Below, one piece after another: positions 55,810 to 62,905 of a DNA stretch of 64,000 nt. Every line of letters starts with the position of its first letter. The first letter of the stretch is position 1. The DNA is from Amycolatopsis antarctica (GTDB taxonomy: Bacteria; Actinomycetota; Actinomycetes; Mycobacteriales; Pseudonocardiaceae): contig NZ_NKYE01000004.1 in the NCBI RefSeq assembly GCF_002262875.1, positions 62,001 through 126,000 on the forward strand, in the 5' to 3' direction. Position numbers and translations under genes: made by a program. The notes under the pieces are model-generated. The model was not told where the DNA came from, ran no database searches, and saw only the letters and a list, made by a program, of their open reading frames with translations.

Positions 55810-57135
55810 ATGGCCGCAACGAAGTCGGAACCGACTCGGATCCTGGTTCTCGGTGGTGGGTACGTCGGGCTGTACACGGCGTTCGGACTGCAGAAGAAGC
55901 TCCGCGCCAACGAAGCCTCCGTCACCGTGGTGGACCCCCAGCCCCACATGACCTATCAGCCGTTCCTCCCCGAGGCGGCTGCCGGCTCCATCGAACCGCG
56001 ACACGTTGTCGTGCCGCTGCGCCGCGTGCTGCGGCGGTGTCACGTGCTCACCGCGCGCGTCACCGACATCGAGCACGCCGCGAAGTCCGTCACGGTCGAG
56101 GCCGCCGACGGGCACGTCGAGAAGCTGTCCTACGACGTGCTGGTCGTGGCCCTCGGTGCCATCTCCCGCCTGTTGCCGATCCCCGGCCTTGCGGAGCAGG
56201 GCATCGCGTTCAAGACCATCGGCGAGGCGATCTACCTGCGCAACCACGTCATGACGAAGATGGACGAGGCGGCGAGCACGCTCGACCCCGAGCTGCGCAA
56301 GAAGCTGCTCACGTTCACCGTCGTCGGTGGCGGGTTCGCCGGTATCGAGGCGCTCGGCGAGCTCGAGGACATGACGCGCGACGCGTGCAAGTACTACGAG
56401 AACATCGATCCGTCCGACATCCGCTGGGTGCTGGTCGAGGCCGCGGGCCGGATCCTGCCGGAGGTGCGCGAGACGCTCGGCGTGTGGACGGCCGAGCAGC
56501 TCGAGAAGCGCGGCATCGAGGTCTACCTGTCGACGGCGGCGAAGTCCTTCGAGGACGGGCACGTCGTGCTCAGCGACGGCACCGAGTTCGACAGCGACAC
56601 CATCATCTGGACCGCCGGGGTCAAGGCGAACCCGGTGCTGGCCTCCTCGGATCTGCCGATCGACAAGCGCGGCCGGGTGCAGGCCACCGCCGCGCTGCAG
56701 GTCGTCGGGCACCCGGACGTGTGGACGGCGGGGGACAACTCGGCCGTGCCGGACCTCTCGCGCACCGAGGAGGACCCGACGGCCACCTGCCCGCCCAACG
56801 CGCAGCACGCCGTCCGGCAGGCCCGTCACCTGGCGAAGAACATCATCACCGCGATCCGCGGCGGAAAGCCGAAGGACTACTACCACAAGAACGTGGGTTC
56901 GGTGGCCAGCCTCGGTCTCGGCCAGGGGGTCGCGGACACCTTCGGCATCAAGGTCAAGGGCTACCCGGCGTGGCTGATGCACCGTGCCTACCACGTCAAG
57001 GCGATGCCGACGTTCAACCGCAAGGCGCGCATCGCGATCGACTGGCTGCTGGGTGGGCTGTTCCGCCGGGAAGTCGTCTCGCTCGGGCAGATCAACAACC
57101 CGAAGGAAGAGTTCGCCAGGGCGTCCAAGTCCTGA
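55810..57135 (+). CDS. ndh: Type II NADH dehydrogenase
   Basis: 441 residues. Single-subunit, non-proton-pumping NADH:quinone oxidoreductase on the inner face of the membrane. FAD motif LVLGGGYVGLYTAFGL, NADH motif VVGGGFAGIEALGELED, and the NDH-2 AGDNSAVPD and CPPNAQHAVRQARHLAKN segments. The C-terminal amphipathic part (AYHVKAMPTFNRKARIAIDWL) anchors to the membrane. The frame extends upstream to 55645, but ATG 55810, with a -10 six bases before it, fits the family start. A strong terminator follows. Confidence 0.93.
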   Translation: MAATKSEPTRILVLGGGYVGLYTAFGLQKKLRANEASVTVVDPQPHMTYQPFLPEAAAGSIEPRHVVVPLRRVLRRCHVLTARVTDIEHAAKSVTVEAADGHVEKLSYDVLVVALGAISRLLPIPGLAEQGIAFKTIGEAIYLRNHVMTKMDEAASTLDPELRKKLLTFTVVGGGFAGIEALGELEDMTRDACKYYENIDPSDIRWVLVEAAGRILPEVRETLGVWTAEQLEKRGIEVYLSTAAKSFEDGHVVLSDGTEFDSDTIIWTAGVKANPVLASSDLPIDKRGRVQATAALQVVGHPDVWTAGDNSAVPDLSRTEEDPTATCPPNAQHAVRQARHLAKNIITAIRGGKPKDYYHKNVGSVASLGLGQGVADTFGIKVKGYPAWLMHRAYHVKAMPTFNRKARIAIDWLLGGLFRREVVSLGQINNPKEEFARASKS

Positions 57136-57149
57136 GCCGTACGTGGTCG

Positions 57150-57189
57150 AAGGGCCCCGCCGCCGGATCAACTCCGGGGCGGGGCCCTT
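57150..57189 (+). terminator. Terminator after ndh
   Basis: A 12-bp stem, AAGGGCCCCGCC (57150-57161) with GGCGGGGCCCTT (57178-57189), then TCTTC. Confidence 0.8.
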
Positions 57190-57207
57190 CTTCGTACGCG
57201 CGGGGTG

Positions 57208-57897
57208 TCAGCAGGTGACGGAGACGTCCGCGCCGGATTCGAACGAGACGTGCACGTGGTCGAAGTGGTTGGCGGTCTCGTCGCCGCGGTCCTCCATCGT
57301 CGACCAGCTTCCGCCGTCGTTGTAGCGCTGCTTCCAGATGACGTACTCGACGCCGAACTCTTCCTGGTTGTCGAGCACGTACTCGGCGATCTCGTCGCCG
57401 GTCGCGGAGCCGACCATGAAGTCGAGTGCCAGGCCGGACGGGTGGTCGCTGTCGCCGGAGCGCCCGGCCTTGCCGCCGACGGAATCGACGTCGAACTTGC
57501 CCTTGACGTGGTTGCCCACCTGCGCGACGTGTGGCTTGGTGCCCTCCAGCGAGGTGGGGCAGGACGCCTTCTTCTCCTCGGTCGTCGTGGTCGGCTCAGG
57601 CGACTCGGTGGTGGGCGGTGGTTCCTCGGTGGTCGGTTCCGGTTCGGTCGTTGTGGTGACCGGGGGCGGTGGTGTCGTGGTGGTGCTGGATGGCGGGGCC
57701 GGGGGCGCGGTCGTCGTGCTGGGGGCGGTGCGCATGCTCAGGGCCGCGGCAGCCTGCCCGGTCGTCGCGTCGTTCGCGATGCCACCGGTGAACCAGGCGG
57801 CGAGCATCAGCACGGAGGCCGCCGCGGCCGCGATCACGGACGGCAGCACCCAACTGCGAGAGCGTTTACGATGTCGGCCGGTCATCAGTTTCCTCAT
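57208..57897 (-). CDS. Secreted protein with ARB_07466-like C-terminal domain
   Basis: 229 residues. Basic N-terminus, one membrane/signal segment (about 17-40), a T/P/E low-complexity wall-spanning linker (about 55-110), then a compact domain with DHPSGLALDFMVG, YVIWKQRYNDGG and FDHVHVSF. This HxxG...D...HVH pattern resembles D-Ala-D-Ala carboxypeptidase/hedgehog-like zinc hydrolases, so a wall-related activity is likely but unproven. ATG 57897 or ATG 57885 (GAGGA upstream) may be the start. Confidence 0.8.
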   Translation of the reverse strand: MRKLMTGRHRKRSRSWVLPSVIAAAAASVLMLAAWFTGGIANDATTGQAAAALSMRTAPSTTTAPPAPPSSTTTTPPPPVTTTTEPEPTTEEPPPTTESPEPTTTTEEKKASCPTSLEGTKPHVAQVGNHVKGKFDVDSVGGKAGRSGDSDHPSGLALDFMVGSATGDEIAEYVLDNQEEFGVEYVIWKQRYNDGGSWSTMEDRGDETANHFDHVHVSFESGADVSVTC

Positions 57898-58061
57898 CCT
57901 CGGGGTGCGATAACGGCCACATTACGAACACGACACAGCCATGTCTCGGGAACGTGGTGACCAGCACAGATCGACACCCTGGCCGCATGAATAACTCCAT
58001 TGGGTGACGCGGATCATGGGCGCGTGATCGGTTGTTTCCGGCCACCGAATAAGCTGGCCCG

Positions 58062-58138
58062 GCCCCCGTAGCCCAATCGGCAGAGGCAGTCGACTTAAAA
58101 TCGATCAAGTGCGGGTTCGAACCCCGTCGGGGGCACCA
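58062..58138 (+). tRNA. tRNA with anticodon UAA and short variable loop
   Basis: Acceptor arms GCCCCCG (58062-58068) and CGGGGGC (58128-58134), discriminator A (58135), and encoded CCA (58136-58138). The anticodon stem is GTCGA/TCGAT around loop CTTAAAA, so the anticodon is TAA (58096-58098), which reads UUA (leucine). The variable region is only five bases (58106-58110), whereas tRNA-Leu is normally class II with a long variable arm. TAAGCT (58050-58055) is a -10 six bases before the mature 5' end. The 3' half is next to an integrase gene. Confidence 0.85.
58105..58138 (+). other. Probable attachment-site core (tRNA 3' end)
   Basis: Integrative elements of this type recombine within the 3' end of a tRNA gene. 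The integrase gene ends 80 bases away, so this end is the likely attL. The matching attR copy must lie beyond the window, so the exact core is not visible. Confidence 0.4.
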
Positions 58139-58217
58139 TCGGCGCAGGTCACAGGCTTGCGCCAGGGGGACGCGAAGATCGACAGGCCCACTTTCGGCCC
58201 ACAAACGAGGCTTACCC

Positions 58218-59372
58218 TCACATAATGTCTTCCAGCGCCGCCGCAGCAGCCGGGGAGATCTCGCCACGCCCCATGTAGACGTCCTGCGTCATCGAGGGCT
58301 TGGAGTGGCCGAGCTGATCAGCGATTTCACGAGCGGTCAGCCGGGCGTTGTCGAGGATGGTGGCCGCCGTCTTGCGGAAGACATGCGAGGTCACCCACGC
58401 AAACCCATCGCTGCCACGGGCCTCCCGGAGCGCCCGGCGGGTGTTCGACGGGTCCCGGAGTCCGCCAAGCGTGTCGGGGAACACCGGGTGTGCACCGGCT
58501 CGATTCTCGGAGACCGCGATCCGCTGGCGTTCCCTGAGCATGGCCGCCGCCCACTCGGGCAGGGACAGAGTGCGTTCCCCAGATGCGCTCTTCGGGTCGG
58601 TCCGCCGGAGCCCTTCACCGCGAACCCGGACCACCGTCCACTCGATCACCACGGCCGGGGCGATCAGGTCCACATCCTCCCAGTACAACGCGAGCGCTTC
58701 CCCGATACGAACCCCGGTCGCCAGCATGAACCGCGTCAGATCGGGAAGATCCTTCGCCACGGCCACCGGGTCCGCTTCGAGCTGGGCCAACCATTCCTTC
58801 CGCTCCGTCCGAGTGAGTGCCCGGACCTTCTTCCGGGAACCACCCTCGATGGCCTCGACTTCACGGACCGGGTTCGCGGTCAGTGCCCCGTTGCGCACGG
58901 CATGCCGGAGCACTCCGCTTACGACCGCCCGCGCAGTGCGCGCATGAGCCGCACTCGTCTTCCTTGCCAGGGTGGGAAAGAAGCGGTCCAGACGAGGTAT
59001 CGAGACCTCGTTCAGCCTCAGCTCACCGAACGCGGGCAAGACGTGGTTACGCAGCATGCTCCGGTAGTTGTCCAGCGTTCCGGTAGCCCGCTCCCCGGCG
59101 ATCACTCGCTCCTGCTGGATCTCCAACCACTGCTCCGCTGCCTCGCAGAACCGGGTACGCGGTGACAGCTCCCCACCGACCGGCGTCCTCAGAGCATCCG
59201 CGACGGCCTTCTTCACGGCTCGCTCAGCTTTGGTCCGGGACGCCCCCGAGCCGCTGGCATCGCGGATCACCCCGTCATAACCACGGTAACGCGCACGGGC
59301 GCGGTAGCCGGTAGCAGTAGCCACAAATCGGACCGTGCCATGTGTTCCGACATCCATCGGCGTCCGTGGCAT
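58218..59372 (-). CDS. int: Tyrosine-type site-specific integrase
   Basis: 384 residues. N-terminal SAM-like/AP2-type arm domain, core-binding domain (ATGTLDNYRSMLRNHVLPAFGE), and a catalytic domain with the RHRY residues: R in ATGVRIGEALALYWEDVD, then HVFRKTAATILDN (H..R), a later H in QLGHSKPSMTQDVYMG, and the tyrosine nucleophile there. It excises and integrates the element at the adjacent tRNA. Its ATG overlaps the xis stop (ATGA at 59369-59372 region), so xis-int are coupled. Confidence 0.93.
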   Translation of the reverse strand: MPRTPMDVGTHGTVRFVATATGYRARARYRGYDGVIRDASGSGASRTKAERAVKKAVADALRTPVGGELSPRTRFCEAAEQWLEIQQERVIAGERATGTLDNYRSMLRNHVLPAFGELRLNEVSIPRLDRFFPTLARKTSAAHARTARAVVSGVLRHAVRNGALTANPVREVEAIEGGSRKKVRALTRTERKEWLAQLEADPVAVAKDLPDLTRFMLATGVRIGEALALYWEDVDLIAPAVVIEWTVVRVRGEGLRRTDPKSASGERTLSLPEWAAAMLRERQRIAVSENRAGAHPVFPDTLGGLRDPSNTRRALREARGSDGFAWVTSHVFRKTAATILDNARLTAREIADQLGHSKPSMTQDVYMGRGEISPAAAAALEDIM

Positions 59373-59548
59373 CAGGCACCGTCCTGGTTGGTTATCCAGG
59401 TGTCTACGTCTTCGGGGCGGTAGCGGACGTGTTTGCCGATGCGGCGTCCGGTGGGGCCGTAGCCTTTGGTGCGCCATTGGTAGAGGGTTCCTACGGGGAC
59501 GCCGAGGTGGTCGGACAGGTCGGTGATGGTCCAGAGTTTGGCGCTCAT
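59372..59548 (-). CDS. xis: Excisionase (MerR-like winged helix)
   Basis: 58 residues, a single helix-turn-helix/winged-helix domain: LWTITDLSDHLGVPVGTLYQWRTKGYGP, then GRRIGKHVRYRPEDVDTWI. It directs excision by int. Its start overlaps the stop of the replication initiator gene (ATGA at 59545-59548) and its stop overlaps the int start. Confidence 0.88.
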   Translation of the reverse strand: MSAKLWTITDLSDHLGVPVGTLYQWRTKGYGPTGRRIGKHVRYRPEDVDTWITNQDGA

Positions 59549-60900
59549 GGTGTGTTCTCCTCTGTGTATTTTTCTTTGCGGTGTTGGCGTTTTCTGGCGT
59601 AGATGGCTTCTGCGAGTTCGCGTTCTGCGGGGGTGTTGTAGCCGCTGCCGGTGTGTCGCCAGTCGTTGATGACGAGCACGCTGTTGGGGTCGTGTCCGGT
59701 GGCGGTGATCGATTCGGCACGCCGGTATTCGGCGCGCTGGCCTCGGATGGTTTTGAAGGTCAGTGAGTAGCGTTGGCTTTTGGTGAGGAAGTGGCCCCGG
59801 AACCCGAGCATGTGCGCCCATTTCCGCAGGAACGCCAGGTCGGGGTTGGTGCCGAGGTCCCAGGCGGTGCGGATCATGGCTTTGTGGTGGGAGTGGATGG
59901 TCAGGGCGTCGATGTCGAGTTCGGAGCGCATCGGCCGGTCGGCGGCCTCGCTGGTGGAGGTGCCCTTGGTGGCGTACTTGGCGATGTATCCGGCCAGCGC
60001 CCGGTCGGAGATCTCGCCGCCTGTGTCGTCGGTGGCGGGGGCGTGTTCGGGGCGGATCGCGCGGATGTCGAGTTGGGTGCCCCATCGGAAGGTGTGGACG
60101 TCGGGGGTGCCGTCGAGGATGAGTCTGGTGGTGACCTCGGCCGTTTCGACGGCGGTGCGGATGGCGTGCTCGATCAGCTCGGCGGTGGCCCAGGCGGGGG
60201 CGGGGTCGTCGGGCCCATCGGGGCCATCGAGGCGGAACAGGGCGTGGAAGTGCACGGTGCCGCGCTTCTGGTATTCCGCGACTTTGGCGTAGGAGAGGCG
60301 CGCGTGGTCGGGGAAGTCCTTGACGCGCAGACCGGCGGCGGTGGCGAGGGCGCGTCGGAGGCGGATCATGGTGCGCTGCCACAGATCTCCGGCATGTCCC
60401 TGCCAGAGGACTGCGCCACGGTAGTCGTATCGGTCGGGGTCTGTGGCTGTACCCAGACGCGGGTCGGCGGGGTGGTGGTACTCCCCGCACGGACAGGGCA
60501 GGGGACGGCCGGTGCGGCGGTGTTGGCGTCGGGTGTGGACGGTGCCGAAGGAGGGGGCGGTGACGGTGACGAACAGTCGCGGTTTGTCGGCCACGTCGGT
60601 GGGGATGGTTTTGCCGCCGCACATGCCGGCGCGGATGAGGTGGAAGGCATCGGCTTGGTAGCGGTCGGAGCAGGCCGGGCACACGCTGTCGCGGCGGTTG
60701 CCGCACGGGGCGTACACGGTGCCCTCGGTACGGGTCAGGACGGTGCCGGAGAGGTCGGTCAGGGTGCGGTGCCCGGACAGGTGCACCGGCTTCGAACATC
60801 CACCGGTCGCCACGGCCAGGGCGCGGATGTCGCCGGTAGTCCGGCCACGGGAGAGGCGGCGGGTGATGCGGTCGGCGAGTTCGTGGGGTGCGGGCGTCAT
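59545..60900 (-). CDS. repSA: RepSA-like replication initiator
   Basis: 451 residues. Rolling-circle initiator of the pSAM2 RepSA group: zinc-finger-like CGNRRDSVCPACSDRYQADAFHLIRAG, FVTVTAPSFG, HFHALFRLDG (HUH histidines, GTVHFHALF), and the YIAKYATKGTS tyrosine motif near residue 300. It supports autonomous replication of the excised element. ATG 60900 has GGAG six bases upstream. Confidence 0.9.
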   Translation of the reverse strand: MTPAPHELADRITRRLSRGRTTGDIRALAVATGGCSKPVHLSGHRTLTDLSGTVLTRTEGTVYAPCGNRRDSVCPACSDRYQADAFHLIRAGMCGGKTIPTDVADKPRLFVTVTAPSFGTVHTRRQHRRTGRPLPCPCGEYHHPADPRLGTATDPDRYDYRGAVLWQGHAGDLWQRTMIRLRRALATAAGLRVKDFPDHARLSYAKVAEYQKRGTVHFHALFRLDGPDGPDDPAPAWATAELIEHAIRTAVETAEVTTRLILDGTPDVHTFRWGTQLDIRAIRPEHAPATDDTGGEISDRALAGYIAKYATKGTSTSEAADRPMRSELDIDALTIHSHHKAMIRTAWDLGTNPDLAFLRKWAHMLGFRGHFLTKSQRYSLTFKTIRGQRAEYRRAESITATGHDPNSVLVINDWRHTGSGYNTPAERELAEAIYARKRQHRKEKYTEENTP

Positions 60901-60995
60901 GGGTGCTCCGATCTGGACAGGGTGAGACCAGGACAGGCCACCAGGGGTTCTCGGGGATGGCCTGCCCTGCCAGGTGATGCGCGCGGGGCGACGGT

Positions 60996-61661
60996 TCAGG
61001 TGGTGATCGGGTGGCCGTTGACGGTGGTGTTCAGCTCGTCCACCAGCGCGGCCAGTACCGGGTCGGGGAGGCTGATCAGGTCGGTGATGTCGTCGGCGGT
61101 CACCGCACGGCCGCTGCTGTGGGCGTGCTCGGTGACGGCGGTGATCCGCTCGCGTGGGGAGGCGGGCAACTTCGCCAACGTCGAACCCGCCGGGGCCGGA
61201 GCTGGGATGTGTTGTGGGACAGGCGATACCGGGATCGGGGCCGGTGCCGGGGCCGGTGCCGGGGCCGTGCCGGTGTGGGTGGGTGCGCGGCGCATCAGCA
61301 GCTTGACCACGACGAGGAACCCGAGGGCGGGTGTCGCGGCGACCAGCCACCCGGCGGGACTCGGTGGTGCGAGGGCGACTTGCGCGGTCATCTGGATACC
61401 AAACCCGGCCACCAGTACCACCATCGGGAAGGTGACCCGCCGCGCCGGGCCGGTGTGGTGGTGGCGGTCGGCGTGGATCTCGAACCCGGCCATGACCACC
61501 ATGCCCTCGATCACCACGGCCACGGCCCAGGCGATCCATCCGGCCTGTCCGTTGGCCACGGCCCAATCGTGGGTGTGGGTGAACCCGGCGGCCGCGCCGA
61601 TGCTGCCGAGCACGGCCGCGATGGTGATCCGTAGGCAGGTGGTGACACGGGCGGCGGTCAT
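60996..61661 (-). CDS. DUF2637 membrane protein (Spd-like)
   Basis: 221 residues. Four membrane segments in the first 125 residues, DUF2637 pattern (AAAGFTHTHDWAVANGQAGWIAWAV), then an A/P repeat linker (about 130-150) and a soluble C-terminal domain with a winged-helix-like SSGRAVTADDITDLI segment. DUF2637 proteins are linked to plasmid spread (Spd) functions in actinomycete mobile elements. AAGGAG lies nine bases before ATG 61661. Confidence 0.8.
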   Translation of the reverse strand: MTAARVTTCLRITIAAVLGSIGAAAGFTHTHDWAVANGQAGWIAWAVAVVIEGMVVMAGFEIHADRHHHTGPARRVTFPMVVLVAGFGIQMTAQVALAPPSPAGWLVAATPALGFLVVVKLLMRRAPTHTGTAPAPAPAPAPIPVSPVPQHIPAPAPAGSTLAKLPASPRERITAVTEHAHSSGRAVTADDITDLISLPDPVLAALVDELNTTVNGHPITT

Positions 61662-61667
61662 GGCGGG

Positions 61668-61976
61668 TTACTCCTTGGTGGGTGCGGACTGGACGTAGCG
61701 GGCGTGGGAGTCGAGGACGGCGGCGAGGTAGCGGGCGTAGGCCGGTGGCATGGACAGTTCCCACACCGCGACCGGACGGGTGCTGTGGCCCCGGGTATGG
61801 GTGATACGTAGATGGATCTGGTCGGCGGAGGCTTCGACGGCGGTGTTGCCGACGCCGACACCGCAGAACCGGACATCATCGGTGCCACGGACCGGGGCGA
61901 TGGCGAAGGCGTCTTCCAGGGTGTGCAGTGCTTGTGTCCACACGTCGGACTCCGGTGGAGGGATGCTGGCGTTCAT
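61668..61976 (-). CDS. Hypothetical element protein
   Basis: 102 residues, no membrane segment or known motif. Mixed alpha/beta composition (DVWTQALHTLEDAFAIAPVRG, DQIHLRITHTRGHSTRPVAVWEL, YARYLAAVLDSHARYV). ATG 61976 is preferred because the homologous-looking sequence begins there and GGAGGG lies upstream. Cassette gene of the integrative element; function unknown. Confidence 0.6.
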   Translation of the reverse strand: MNASIPPPESDVWTQALHTLEDAFAIAPVRGTDDVRFCGVGVGNTAVEASADQIHLRITHTRGHSTRPVAVWELSMPPAYARYLAAVLDSHARYVQSAPTKE

Positions 61977-61996
61977 GGGGTGTTCGCCTCCCTTTG

Positions 61997-62230
61997 TCAG
62001 TCGTGGTCGAGGTGCTGGACGAACTGGTAGTGATAGGTGCCGTTGCCGCGTTGCTCGGCGCGCCATTCCCGGTAGAGCGCCAGCGAGATGCCGGTGAAGA
62101 TCAGCACGGTCAGGCCGGTGATGGTGGCGAACCACAGCGGGTCGCGGATGGTGCCGCGTTCGATCACCACCGCCAGCACCGTGAGCGCGGCGTATTTGAG
62201 CCAGGCTTTGACGAACTGGATCGTGATCAC
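61997..62230 (-). CDS. Small membrane protein of the element
   Basis: 77 residues with two hydrophobic segments (about 9-24 and 32-52) and a basic tail. GTG 62230 overlaps the stop of the upstream gene (GTGA at 62227-62230). Spd-type spread proteins in related elements are small membrane proteins like this; that role is inferred from context only. Confidence 0.65.
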   Translation of the reverse strand: MITIQFVKAWLKYAALTVLAVVIERGTIRDPLWFATITGLTVLIFTGISLALYREWRAEQRGNGTYHYQFVQHLDHD

Positions 62231-62661
62231 GCCGCACCCTCCGTTTCGGAGATGTCGCGTAGCGCCATTGCCAGGACGTAGAGTTCGTCGGCTGTCACGG
62301 TTTCCGGGCTATCGCCGGGTAGGACCATCAGCGACCGGCACGCGGTAGTGGGGATCTCGTCATAGACGCGGGCGGTAATGCCGGGGGCGAGTCGGCCGGT
62401 GATCGTGATGTGCAGCCGATCGGGGGCCGGGCACCACCAGGTGGCGGTGATGCCGCTCAGGCGGTGTGTCCACACCATCAGCGACCCCAGCACCTCCACA
62501 GCCGGGGCCTGATAGCCCACGCGGGGCTGAATTTCGATGCACCGGGAATGGGGGTTCAGCGCGACCCGAGCCGGTGTGGGGGCGGGCGTGGAATCGACGT
62601 AGCGGGACGCGGCCAGCGCGAGCGTGGTCACAGTGGACAGTGACACGAGTTGCTGCGACAT
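62227..62661 (-). CDS. Hypothetical element protein
   Basis: 144 residues from ATG 62661, with AAGGAAA upstream. It is beta-rich with VWTHRLSGITATWWCPAPDRLHITITG in the middle (here in pieces) and an acidic end (ETVTADELYVLAMALRDISETEG). No family recognised. Overlaps the next gene by four bases. Confidence 0.6.
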   Translation of the reverse strand: MSQQLVSLSTVTTLALAASRYVDSTPAPTPARVALNPHSRCIEIQPRVGYQAPAVEVLGSLMVWTHRLSGITATWWCPAPDRLHITITGRLAPGITARVYDEIPTTACRSLMVLPGDSPETVTADELYVLAMALRDISETEGAA

Positions 62662-62671
62662 AACGGTTTCC

Positions 62672-62884
62672 TTACTGGTAGTCGGATGCATCACGGGCGC
62701 GTTCAACGGCGCGGGCCGCGTCGCGGAGAAGGTTGCGTGCCTGATCGACGCACGAGTTGCGGAATGCTGTGGTGTTCTCGGCGGCTCCGGGTGGCGTTGT
62801 GCGCGGGCCGTTGAGATCGCCCAGGGCGGCGCGGATGCTGTTCAGCGCGTCAGCGAATCGGTCCTGCCAGTCAACTTCGATCAC
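62672..62884 (-). CDS. Small hypothetical element protein
   Basis: 70 residues, helical and amphipathic, with GTG 62884 preceded by AAAGGA at eight bases. Between traB and the next element gene. No family recognised. Confidence 0.55.
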   Translation of the reverse strand: MIEVDWQDRFADALNSIRAALGDLNGPRTTPPGAAENTTAFRNSCVDQARNLLRDAARAVERARDASDYQ

Positions 62885-62905
62885 GGGTGTGTCCTTTCTG
62901 GACGG

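Noticed and set aside
59773-61698. A 641-residue forward open frame opposite the replication initiator
   Set aside because: Glycine/valine-rich antisense translation; the reverse-strand genes have motifs and linked starts and stops.
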